NCBI RefSeq assembly: GCF_000718095.1
Contig: NZ_JOEI01000005.1
Coordinates: forward strand, 372,001-436,000
Source: Streptomyces scopuliridis RB72
GTDB lineage: Bacteria > Actinomycetota > Actinomycetes > Streptomycetales > Streptomycetaceae
Direction: 5' to 3'
Length of the DNA: 64,000 nt
Under the pieces are notes generated by a model. That model worked only from the letters and a program-made list of their open reading frames with translations. It was not told the DNA's origin and ran no database searches. The stretch's first letter is position 1. Each line of letters opens with the position of its first letter. The translations under genes were made by a program, and so were the position numbers. This document shows positions 27,212 to 33,631 of the stretch, piece by piece.

Positions 27212-28159
27212 TCAGAGGTTGGTCAGATCGACCGGGATCTGCGGCTCGGTTCCGTCCCGCAGGACGGTCGCCTCGATCAGCCCGTAGGGGCGGTCCGCCG
27301 CGAAGTAGACCTCGTTGTCGTTCTTCAGTCCGAACGGCTCCAGATCCACCAGGAAATGGTGCTTGTTCGGCAGCGAGAACCGGATCTCGTCGATCTCGCC
27401 GCGGCTGTTGATGATCCTCGAACCCATCTGGTACAGGGTCTGCTGGAGGGAGAGCGAGTAGGTCTCGGCGAAGGCCTGGAGCAGATGCTTCCTGGCCTGC
27501 CGGTAGGAATTCTCCCAGTTCGGCATGGGTGCGTCGTCGCTCGACCAGCTGTAACGCCACTTGGCGGACACCTCGGTCGCGAGAATACGGTCGTGCGCCT
27601 CTTTGAGCGTGGTGTATTCGTCCTTGACGAAACCCCAGAATTCGGAGTTCGTCGAGTTCATCACGGTCAGATCCTTCAGACCCGAGATGACCTGCCAGCG
27701 CTCGCCGTCGAAGGTGATCTGGGTGAGCCGGGTCTCCTGGCCCTTGCGGACGAAGGAGTGCTTGACCTCATCGGCGCCGGTGAGTGTGGAATCGCCGTCC
27801 GAGGTCTCGATACGCTCCCAGGCGTACTCCTCGATCCGGATACGCGCCTGCCGGATCGGTTCCTGGCTGGTGACGAAGTGCCGGGCGAGATGGATACCGA
27901 ACTGCTCGGCCGATTCGATGCCGTGTTCCTTGGCGAACGCGTAGACCGTGTTCTTGGTGGTGTCGGTCGGCAGCACATGCGCGTTGGAACCGGAGTAGTG
28001 GACCTCTTCCATCTCGCCGGAGAGCGCGACGGAGACATTCAGGTCCTTGATGTGGTGGGTGTTGCCGTCCCGCGTGATCTTGACGACGCGGTTCTCCGCC
28101 TTGCCGTACTGGTTCTGTCCGAGAATCACAGGGCGGCTCGGGCGGGACTGATCGGTCAT
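27212..28159 (-). CDS. Urate oxidase (uricase)
   Basis: This 315-residue cofactor-free oxidase turns urate, O2 and water into 5-hydroxyisourate and H2O2. The two tandem T-fold halves are evident: GQNQYGKAENRVVKITRDG with the catalytic Lys near residue 19, VLPTDTTKNTVYAFAKEHG with the catalytic Thr near 67, VMNSTNSEFWGFVKDEYTTL near 175 and FSLPNKHHFLVDLEPFG near 265. An open GAGGGAG site lies upstream of the ATG. The HIU-hydrolase stop is only 5 nt away, so the next enzyme is co-expressed. Confidence 0.97.
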   Translation of the reverse strand: MTDQSRPSRPVILGQNQYGKAENRVVKITRDGNTHHIKDLNVSVALSGEMEEVHYSGSNAHVLPTDTTKNTVYAFAKEHGIESAEQFGIHLARHFVTSQEPIRQARIRIEEYAWERIETSDGDSTLTGADEVKHSFVRKGQETRLTQITFDGERWQVISGLKDLTVMNSTNSEFWGFVKDEYTTLKEAHDRILATEVSAKWRYSWSSDDAPMPNWENSYRQARKHLLQAFAETYSLSLQQTLYQMGSRIINSRGEIDEIRFSLPNKHHFLVDLEPFGLKNDNEVYFAADRPYGLIEATVLRDGTEPQIPVDLTNL

Positions 28160-28164
28160 GTCTG

Positions 28165-28575
28165 CTAGCTCCCTCGGTATACGGAGTAGCCGAACGGGTT
28201 GAGCAGCAGCGGTACGTGATAGTGCTCGCCGGGGGTGACGGCGAATGTGATCGCCACCTCCGGGAAGAACACACCGCTGTCCCTTGCGCGGGGGGCGTCC
28301 TGCTGCGCCTCGGCTTCTTCTCTGCTGACGGCTTCTTCTCCGCTGATGAAGTACGCCTCGGTCTCGAAGTCGAGACGTACCTGTGCGGTGCCCTCCGGCA
28401 GGGCCGGCAGGTCCTTGCAGCGCCCGTCGCCGTCCGTACGCGAACCGCCGAGCGCCTCCCATCGCGCGCCGGGGCCACCGCGGGCCGCGAGCGAGACGGC
28501 GACGCCCTCGGCGGGGCGTCCGAGGCTGGTGTCCAGGATGTGTGTGGACACCGAGGCGGTGGTGGCGGGTGTCAT
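28165..28575 (-). CDS. 5-Hydroxyisourate hydrolase
   Basis: This transthyretin-like enzyme of 136 residues hydrolyses 5-hydroxyisourate to OHCU. Hallmarks are the N-terminal STHILDTSLGRPAEGVAV with the catalytic His, a central VRLDFETEAYF, HYHVPLLLNPFGYSVYRGS at the C-terminus (the family's Y-R-G-S ending), and a slightly long charged insertion near residues 80-98 (EEAVSREEAEAQQDAPRARD). The ATG overlaps the OHCU-decarboxylase stop by 4 nt. Confidence 0.96.
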   Translation of the reverse strand: MTPATTASVSTHILDTSLGRPAEGVAVSLAARGGPGARWEALGGSRTDGDGRCKDLPALPEGTAQVRLDFETEAYFISGEEAVSREEAEAQQDAPRARDSGVFFPEVAITFAVTPGEHYHVPLLLNPFGYSVYRGS

Positions 28576-29087
28576 GAGTCGTCGTCCTCCGCTACGAGAC
28601 GGGTCAGCCGGATCCGGTTGATCTTGCCGAGTTCGGTGCGCACGATCGCACGCTCCCGTTCCGGTGTGTGGCCGATCCGGGTCTTCAGCGCGTCGCGCAT
28701 CTGCTCACCGGTGGCTCCGGTGGCGCAGATCAGGAAGACATGTCCGAACCGCTCCTGGTAGGCCAGGTTCAGTTCGAGCATCTCGGCCTTCAGCTCCTCC
28801 GGGGCGCCGGCCATCCCCCGCTGTTCACGGGCGGAGGCCGGGTCTCCCGGCTTCGGCCGGCCGATCGGCGGGTGTCCCGCCAGCGCCTCGGCGAGATCCG
28901 CGCCGTCCAGCCCACCCGTCGCGGTGTCACTGGCGGCGAGGAGAGCGTTCAGGCCGGCGTACGGGCGCCGGGCGAGAAGGCTGGTCCCCCACGCCCGGCT
29001 GGCGCACACCTCGCGCAGTGCGGCCAGGGCCACGCTGTCGGGTGAGGTGTTGAACCGGGTGAGGCCCGGTTGCGATGTCGACGTCAC
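28572..29087 (-). CDS. OHCU decarboxylase
   Basis: This 171-residue UraD-family enzyme converts OHCU to (S)-allantoin. Visible motifs are LTRFNTSPDS at the start, CASRAWGTSLLARRPYAG, the active-site-type EALAGHPPIGRPKPGDPASAREQRG near residue 75, ERFGHVFLICATGATGEQM near 120 and KTRIGHTPERER near 142. The GTG at 29087 is chosen for its GGAGG site 5 nt upstream and for its fit to the promoter; two upstream in-frame ATGs lie in or beyond the -10 element. First gene of the urate operon. Confidence 0.93.
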   Translation of the reverse strand: MTSTSQPGLTRFNTSPDSVALAALREVCASRAWGTSLLARRPYAGLNALLAASDTATGGLDGADLAEALAGHPPIGRPKPGDPASAREQRGMAGAPEELKAEMLELNLAYQERFGHVFLICATGATGEQMRDALKTRIGHTPERERAIVRTELGKINRIRLTRLVAEDDDS

Positions 29088-29122
29088 GGGAGCCTCCGTG
29101 GCTGTGCTGAGCGGGCTTCGCA

Positions 29123-29179
29123 TAGCTAACGCCCTCGACAACACCGCGTCAACACTTTGTTGAAATCTCGTATACGAAA
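29123..29179 (-). promoter_or_regulatory. Promoter and operators of the urate operon
   Basis: Minus-strand TTGACG (29152-29147) and TAGCTA (29128-29123) are 18 nt apart. The -35 is embedded in GTCAACACTTTGTTGAA (29148-29164), a relative of the 17-bp palindromes before allB and aceB. ATCTCGTATACGAAA (29165-29179) resembles the second gcl box (TTCTGCTATACGGAA). The arrangement suggests repression by blocking the -35 region. Confidence 0.55.
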
Positions 29180-29235
29180 ACCGCACCAGGGCCTAGACGA
29201 TCGTCGCGGGCCCACGAAGATCGGCCGGACAGGAC

Positions 29236-29625
29236 CTAGTCACCCTTGACCGCGCTTTCCCGCGCGTTCTCGCGGTTCAGGTAGTTGTAGACGGTGAAGC
29301 GGCTGACGCCGAGAGCGCTTGCCACCGTCTCGACGCCGTGCCGCACGGAGAAGGCGCCGCGCGCCTCCAGTATCCGGACGACCGACTGCTTGGACTTGCG
29401 GTCCAGTTCGGCGAGCGGCATGCCGTGCTTGCGTTCGAGCGCGGCCAGGATGTGGTCCAGGGAGTCGGACAGCTGGGGCAGCCGTACGGCGAGCAGGTCC
29501 TCGCCCTCCCAGGCGAGCACGACATCGTCGGGCTGGGCCTCGCCGGGGGCCATCAGCTCGCCGCCCATGGCGTCGACCAGCGGCTTGACCGCCGCGACGA
29601 AGGGGTGGTCCAGCGGCTCGGCCAT
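29236..29625 (-). CDS. Small YheO/DauR-type helix-turn-helix regulator
   Basis: The product has 129 residues. The C-terminal half is a HTH_22-like DNA-binding domain: LAELDRKSKQSVVRILEARG, then SVRHGVETVASALGVSRFTVYNYLNREN. The N-terminal 55 residues (FVAAVKPLVDAMGGELM...DDVVLAWEGEDLLAVRLP) are too short for the usual PAS-like sensor domain, so this is a minimal form of the family. It sits between the urate operon and the thiamine-binding gene, with a 1-nt stop/start overlap with the latter. A local regulatory role for purine genes is inferred from position. Confidence 0.75.
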   Translation of the reverse strand: MAEPLDHPFVAAVKPLVDAMGGELMAPGEAQPDDVVLAWEGEDLLAVRLPQLSDSLDHILAALERKHGMPLAELDRKSKQSVVRILEARGAFSVRHGVETVASALGVSRFTVYNYLNRENARESAVKGD

Positions 29626-29951
29626 CAGCCGTTCTCCCCGTCCCCGGTCACATGACTGTCACCGTCCGCCTGACTGTCCCCGGTCGCGCGACCGCCCCCG
29701 CCCGCAGGACCGTCCTCGATCACATTGACCTGGAGGGAGACCCGGGTCGCCCCTGCGGCCAGCGACCGGCGCAGCAGCGCGTCCACCGCGCTCAGCACCG
29801 CGTCCGCGCCGCCTTCCGCCGTATTGCCGAACGGGCCGACGTCCACGGCGTCCAGTTCGGCGCCCTGGACGACCTCGCGGGCCACCAGCGCGTGGGCGGG
29901 CGCCTCGTCCAGGTCGAAGGGCTCGGTCGTGAACTCGACTCTCAATCGCAC
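29625..29951 (-). CDS. Thiamine-binding-like protein (DUF77/MTH1187 family), start at element junction
   Basis: This 108-residue protein begins VRLRVEFTTEPFDLDE and has DAVDVGPFGNTAEGGADAVLSAVDALL and GATRVSLQVNVIED, the pattern of the small MTH1187/YkoF-like thiamine-binding family. The C-terminal 25 residues are Gly/Asp-rich and look unstructured. The GTG start codon is inside the attL repeat, and everything 5' of it is now element DNA (GGGGGC is a poor ribosome site). The original leader appears to survive at 33507 onward. Its link to glyoxylate carboligase, a thiamine-diphosphate enzyme, is speculative. Confidence 0.7.
   Translation of the reverse strand: MRLRVEFTTEPFDLDEAPAHALVAREVVQGAELDAVDVGPFGNTAEGGADAVLSAVDALLRRSLAAGATRVSLQVNVIEDGPAGGGGRATGDSQADGDSHVTGDGENG
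29937..29951. other. attL core repeat
   Basis: GACTCTCAATCGCAC, which contains the GTG start and first codons of the thiamine-binding gene on the minus strand. It matches 33492-33506 exactly. Confidence 0.75.
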
Positions 29952-29964
29952 TGTGCCCCCATGT

Positions 29965-29978
29965 CGGCTCTGACCTGC
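29965..29978 (+). repeat. Left arm-type repeat of the element
   Basis: CGGCTCTGACCTGC is present here and in inverted orientation at 33465-33478. Each copy lies 13 bp from its att core, as expected for integrase arm-binding sites. Confidence 0.65.
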
Positions 29979-29983
29979 ACGTT

Positions 29984-30005
29984 CTCTCAGCCCTCCGGCT
30001 GAGAG
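29984..30005. terminator. Hairpin overlapping the integrase stop codon
   Basis: CTCTCAGCC and GGCTGAGAG form a perfect 9-bp stem with a CTCC loop. The minus-strand stop codon of the integrase remnant lies within the stem. It would shield the downstream thiamine-binding gene from element transcription. Confidence 0.55.
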
Positions 30006-30466
30006 GGCACATCCGGGGCACATTCCCCGCTCAGGGCACCGAACGCCTGGTCCACCGCCGCCCTGGTCTGCTCCTCCGACTCAGGAAAGAGATGGCTGTA
30101 GATGTTCAGGGCCATCGCAGCGTTGGTGTGCCCCAGTCGCTCCGACACGACCTTAACGGACTCCCCCGCGGCGATCAGCAGAGATGCGTAGGCATGCCGT
30201 AGGGCGTGGGGTCCGGTGCCCTTGGACAGCTTGGCCTTGGCTATGGCAGGGCGCCAGATCTGCTCGTAGAAGCGCGACGAGTGGATTGGCTCACCCTTTG
30301 CATTTCGGAACAGAAATTCTTCTCCGTGAGCCGGAAAGTCGTCGAGATGCCCCTTGAGTGCTGTCGCAACAATCCTGGGCAAGGGGACCCTGCGATGAGA
30401 CCTCTTAGTCTTCGGAGGGCAAACGTGAACCCCCTTTCCACCCGGCACTCGCTGAAGCTGCTGCAC
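29987..30466 (-). pseudogene. Tyrosine integrase, C-terminal catalytic part only
   Basis: About 159 residues remain, starting at QQLQRVPGGKG. Catalytic signatures are HALRHAYASLLIAAGES (H-x-x-R), SERLGHTNAAMALNIYSHLFPES (His of LGH and nucleophile Tyr). A typical actinobacterial integrase is 380-450 residues, so the arm-binding and core-binding N-terminal domains are absent. At about 30466-30470 the frame switches abruptly into an IS1380 transposase sequence. The protein ends next to attL, and it presumably catalysed insertion of this element before being broken. Confidence 0.85.
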
Positions 30467-30467
30467 C

Positions 30468-30818
30468 CCGGATCGCCGCCAGGGCGTTCGGGCCGGACGC
30501 GGCGAGAGCGTCGACAAGACGGGAGACGGTCGGATCGGAGGCCACCGGGCCGAACACGTCCCGCTCGGCCCGCAGCATGCCGACGTCGGCCAGGCAGTCT
30601 CCGCCGAGGGCGACGGCCAGGGCCACATCCAGCAGGACCTTGCCCGGATCATGCACCGTCCGCGGCTTGCGCCACGGCGCCAGTGCCGCCGATATCGCGG
30701 TGTCCAGGCCGGACTTGCGGACCGTCTCGACCAGCAGCACCGCCCCGGCCTGCGAGACCACCCCACGGCCGCCGCCCTCGACACGGACACGCGGGTAGGA
30801 CCCGATACGCTTCTTCAC
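30468..30818 (-). pseudogene. IS1380-family transposase, N-terminal fragment
   Basis: The fragment begins KKRIGSYPRVRVEGGGRGVV and continues through DPGKVLLDVALAVALGGDCL and FGPVASDPTVSRLVDALAAS, typical of the first about 115 residues of IS1380 transposases. It stops at ALAAIR, where integrase sequence begins in another frame. The DDE catalytic core is missing. The fused junction indicates that a deletion removed the rest of the insertion sequence together with the integrase 5' half. Confidence 0.8.
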
Positions 30819-30860
30819 CTGGCGAGTGCTTCTTTCCTCGCAAGGGTCACCAGGTGCCAC

Positions 30861-31203
30861 CTGGCGAGACCCCGGCTTGGATGAGCGCCGCCGAGCGGGC
30901 CGGCCTCAGCACCGCCATATGGTTGATACATCATCTTATTGCTAGCATGGGAGCCGGCGCATTCGCTGAAGACGACTCAGCTAGGAGAGGTCTCTTGCGG
31001 TGCCCCCCTCCTGGGCCGGATCGGGTACGGAAGTTCCGCCAGGGAGCGCTGCGTGGGTAGACCCCGCTCGTCCGCCCAGATCCAGGTGCGCGGCGAGGTG
31101 GGGCGCCCGCACCCTGAACGAAATTCTGGGGCCGAGCCCCTCCCCCACACGTCCTGAACTCTCGTCCAGGACAGCACCACCATCCGTACCTTCAAGGAAA
31201 TCC
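30861..31203. other. 343-nt spacer inside the element
   Basis: No gene is recognised. A short AT-rich stretch (TTGATACATCATCTTATTG, about 30924-30942), unusual for this genome, may hold the promoter of the FMN reductase. The remainder is GC-rich with no supported reading frame. Confidence 0.5.
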
Positions 31204-31761
31204 ATGACCAGAATCGGCATTATCCTCGGCAGTACCCGCCCCAAGCGCAACGGCGAGCAGGTCGCCAACTGGGTCTATGACATGGCATCCCAGCGCGACG
31301 ACGCCGAGTTCGAGCTCGTTGACCTCCGCGACTATCCGCTGCCGCACCTGGACGAGCCGCTGCCCCGGCAGTACCAGAAGGAACACACCAAGAAGTGGGC
31401 GGACAAGATCGCTTCCTTCGACGGGTTCGTGTTCGTCACCCCGGAGTACAACCACAGCACCTCCGGCGTACTCAAGAACGCCATCGACTTCCTCTACACC
31501 GAGTGGAACAACAAGGCTGTCGGCTTCGTGTCGTACGGAGGTGTCGGCGGCACCCGAGCCGTGGAACACCTGCGACTGGTCGTCGGCGAACTTCAGATGG
31601 CCGACGTTCGCCAGCAGGTGGCCCTGTCCCTGAGGCACGAGTTCGAAGACTTCAGCATCCTCAAGCCCGGCGAGTACAGCGTGCAGGCCCTCCACACCCT
31701 GCTCGACCAGGTTGTCGCCTGGAGCCAGGCACTGGCACCGCTCCGTACGGCCGCCGCCTGA
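31204..31761 (+). CDS. NADPH-dependent FMN reductase
   Basis: This 185-residue flavodoxin-fold reductase binds FMN through the N-terminal phosphate loop ILGSTRPKRNGEQVA and the FVFVTPEYNHSTSGVLKNAIDF segment (near residue 78), with VSYGGVGGTRAVEHLR near 115. Length and motifs match the PF03358 family that reduces FMN, quinones or azo compounds. The ribosome site AAGGAA is 6 nt before the ATG. Intact cargo of the integrated element, followed on the same strand by the thioesterase. Its physiological substrate is unknown. Confidence 0.93.
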   Translation: MTRIGIILGSTRPKRNGEQVANWVYDMASQRDDAEFELVDLRDYPLPHLDEPLPRQYQKEHTKKWADKIASFDGFVFVTPEYNHSTSGVLKNAIDFLYTEWNNKAVGFVSYGGVGGTRAVEHLRLVVGELQMADVRQQVALSLRHEFEDFSILKPGEYSVQALHTLLDQVVAWSQALAPLRTAAA

Positions 31762-31894
31762 GCCGTCCGGGACACCGGTCTGCCCCCAAGTGCCGGGTCC
31801 GGTTCCGCCGGGCCCGGCGCCACGGCCGCATTTCTGGTGACCCGGATCACATCACCATCATCGCCCCCTCGCCTCCACCGAGAAGTTGAGATCC

Positions 31895-32740
31895 ATGCCC
31901 AATACCGACGGTTCCATATTCCCCGTTCAGTCCGACGTCCTGGTTCGCCAGGCCGATCTGGGCCGCGACGGCTCGGCCGACGCGATCGGCGCGGCCCGCT
32001 GGCTGGAGGACGCCCGGATACGGCTACGCCTGCGCCGCTTCGAACGGCTGGTGGCCTCCGGCGGGTTCGTTCCGTTCCAGATATTTCTTGTGAACCAGCG
32101 GATTGAGCGACTTCGTCCCGCCGGCCGGGCAGGCGCCCGCGCCCAGGTCCACACCGGTGTGCGCCGCATCGGACAATCGTCGTTCACCTACGAGCAGGCC
32201 GCCTTCATCGACGGCAGCCGTGTAGCGAGCGGGGATGCCACCATCGTTCTCATCGGCGCAAGCGGCCCCCTCTCGCTTCCGGATGAGCTGGTCGAGGACC
32301 TCGGTGAGTTGGCGTTGCCCGAGTCGAGCGCCGCACCCACGGTCCGGCCGGGCCCGGAACGCAGCCGGCGAGACCACTATCCGTACTTCGCCCCACTGCT
32401 CGCGCGCATAGGGGATGTCGACTCCAACCAACACGTCAACTACATGGCCCTGGCCACCTATTACGACGAGGCGGTCGCCGCGTTCGTGCGGCACGCTGCG
32501 GGAACGGCCGGAACTGATCCGGTACCGGACCTGCCGCCGCAGTCGTACCGAGTGCACTACCTCGGCGAGGTGACCTATCCCGGCCGTTACGAGATAGGCG
32601 TCGTCGTGCGCTCCGTCGGCGCCGATTCCGTATCCTACGAACTGGGTGTCTTCCGTGACAGCGAGTGTCTCGGGGTGGCCGAAGCGGTCGGTCCCCTTGG
32701 CGATCTGAACGCCGAGTCCTTGAAGGCGTGGACCGGCTGA
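31895..32740 (+). CDS. Double hot-dog acyl-CoA/ACP thioesterase-like protein
   Basis: The product has 281 residues. Two 4HBT-like hot-dog units are visible: residues 8-125 (QSDVLVRQADLGRDGSADAIGAARWLEDARI) and 155-275, the second with the classic DVDSNQHVNYMALATYYDEA helix and an HYLGEVTYPGRYEIGVVV strand region. This resembles acyl thioesterases of the FatA/4-hydroxybenzoyl-CoA type. ATG 31895 is preferred over TTG 31886. It is co-directional with the FMN reductase (133-nt gap) and is element cargo. The substrate cannot be deduced. Confidence 0.8.
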   Translation: MPNTDGSIFPVQSDVLVRQADLGRDGSADAIGAARWLEDARIRLRLRRFERLVASGGFVPFQIFLVNQRIERLRPAGRAGARAQVHTGVRRIGQSSFTYEQAAFIDGSRVASGDATIVLIGASGPLSLPDELVEDLGELALPESSAAPTVRPGPERSRRDHYPYFAPLLARIGDVDSNQHVNYMALATYYDEAVAAFVRHAAGTAGTDPVPDLPPQSYRVHYLGEVTYPGRYEIGVVVRSVGADSVSYELGVFRDSECLGVAEAVGPLGDLNAESLKAWTG

Positions 32741-32989
32741 CCGTGCCTCGCCGACCGGCTCCCCGCATCCCCAGCCGAGCTGCCCGAGCACCCGGACTAT
32801 CCGCGCATCCTCGCCGCCTTCAACGAGTCGACCGGCCCCCTGCGAGCCAAGGACGTCTGCCAGGCCCTTGGCCACGAACTGCTGCCGAAGAACATCGAAG
32901 GCACCCGGGCCAAGCTGAAGCGCCTGGTCAAACTCGGCATCCTCATCCTCACCGAAGCTGACACCGGCTGCTTTGCCCGGCAGCAGTAA
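32741..32989 (+). pseudogene. Winged-helix C-terminal fragment
   Basis: An open stretch of 82 codons with no start codon continues in frame directly after the thioesterase stop. It reads ELPEHPDYPRILAAFNES, then AKDVCQALGHELLPKNIEG and AKLKRLVKLGILILTEADTG before a TAA. This winged-helix-like tail is recalled as the C-terminus of longer coiled-coil proteins near mobile elements in Streptomyces. The N-terminal part is missing. Confidence 0.55.
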
Positions 32990-33026
32990 CCGGCACAGCG
33001 GCCAGCACCCCTACCCCAAGCCGCAC

Positions 33027-33284
33027 TTCGGTCAACAGGCGTGACGCGGTGCGGGCCACTTCTTCCAGCTCGGCAGGGACGGCCTCGGTGACCAATTCCA
33101 GCCGGGTCAGGTCGCGCACCGCGGCCAGGACACGAGTGGGGTCGGTGCGCTGCGTGGTGCGCTCGCGCACGAGTTCGGCTTCCTTCAGGCGCCCGAGCGC
33201 CAGATCGAGAAGACGGTCGGCGCGGTCGTCCTGGGCGAGGCGCTCGCGGAAGTCGGCCAGCACGCTGCGGTGGAAGCCGGGATC
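33027..33284 (-). pseudogene. IS1182-family transposase fragment
   Basis: About 86 codons resemble the N-terminal region of IS1182 transposases: DPGFHRSVLADFRERLAQDD, RADRLLDLALGRLKEAELV, RERTTQRTDPTRVLAAVRDL and TRLELVTEAVPAELEEVART. Both the start and the DDE core are missing. The surrounding frame runs on to the GTG in attR by chance, because attR carries the original start of the thiamine-binding gene. Confidence 0.75.
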
Positions 33285-33464
33285 GTGGAGATGCGGAACC
33301 GAGCCGGACCGCCCGCAAGTCGGCCACCTGGATTCGCGAGCACGCGGATCCCCATCTCCGCCCCGGACGAGACTCCGAGTCCGTCCGGGACGGTCGAAAG
33401 CGACGCCCAGAAGCCCCAGGTGAGGGGCATTACTGCAGGTCAGCACAGATCGGCGTGCGTTCCC

Positions 33465-33478
33465 GCAGGTCAGAGCCG
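33465..33478 (-). repeat. Right arm-type repeat of the element
   Basis: GCAGGTCAGAGCCG is the exact inverse of 29965-29978. A second partial direct copy (GCAGGTCAG) lies at 33435-33443, 30 bp inward. Paired direct arm sites on one side are common for tyrosine integrases. Confidence 0.65.
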
Positions 33479-33491
33479 CGCAGCAGGACTT

Positions 33492-33506
33492 GACTCTCAA
33501 TCGCAC
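33492..33506. other. attR core repeat
   Basis: GACTCTCAATCGCAC, identical to attL. On the minus strand it still encodes the GTG start of the thiamine-binding gene, and an AGGTTGAGC stretch just upstream (33507 onward) looks like that gene's original ribosome site. Confidence 0.7.
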
Positions 33507-33549
33507 GCGCTCAACCTACTGCGCGGGTGACGAATTCCGGGAGCCCCCC

Positions 33550-33614
33550 TTGACAGCCCCCGAGCCACCCAGGCACTCTTCCATCAAGCAGAAGATAACT
33601 TCCGCAATACGGAA
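33550..33614 (+). promoter_or_regulatory. hyi promoter with tandem AllR-type boxes
   Basis: TTGACA (33550-33555) is followed after 18 nt by a weak CACTCT. Downstream lie TTCCATCAAGCAGAA (33579-33593) and the near-perfect palindrome TTCCGCAATACGGAA (33600-33614), start to start 21 bp. The second box ends inside the ribosome-site region (GGAAGGAG), so binding would block early elongation. Confidence 0.6.
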
Positions 33615-33631
33615 GGAGCGCCTGACTCCTC

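Larger units (their letters stand above)
29937..33506. mobile_element. 3.5-kb integrated element with att repeats, degraded integrase and two cargo genes
   Basis: A 15-bp direct repeat (GACTCTCAATCGCAC; 29937-29951 and 33492-33506, 18 of 19 matches if extended left) flanks the segment. Inside each end, exactly 13 bp from the core, lies the inverted 14-mer CGGCTCTGACCTGC. A tyrosine-integrase C-terminus reads toward the left end, as expected next to attL. The interior holds IS1380 and IS1182 remnants, an FMN reductase, a thioesterase and a winged-helix fragment. The element is integrated at the start codon of the thiamine-binding gene. With its integrase broken it is probably immobile. Confidence 0.75.

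Noticed and set aside
30206..31060. 284-codon plus-strand frame across the integrase and IS1380 remnants
   Set aside because: No similarity to any family; it opposes two recognisable minus-strand pseudogenes and has an unlikely composition.
30468..33284. Possibility of a complete composite transposon bounded by two insertion sequences
   Set aside because: Both transposase genes are fragments of different families with no terminal inverted repeats seen. The att-type ends explain the boundaries better.
32949..33506. 185-codon frame starting in attR that looks like a new gene
   Set aside because: Its start is the displaced start of the thiamine-binding gene and its middle is an IS1182 fragment. 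It is a chimera made by the insertion.
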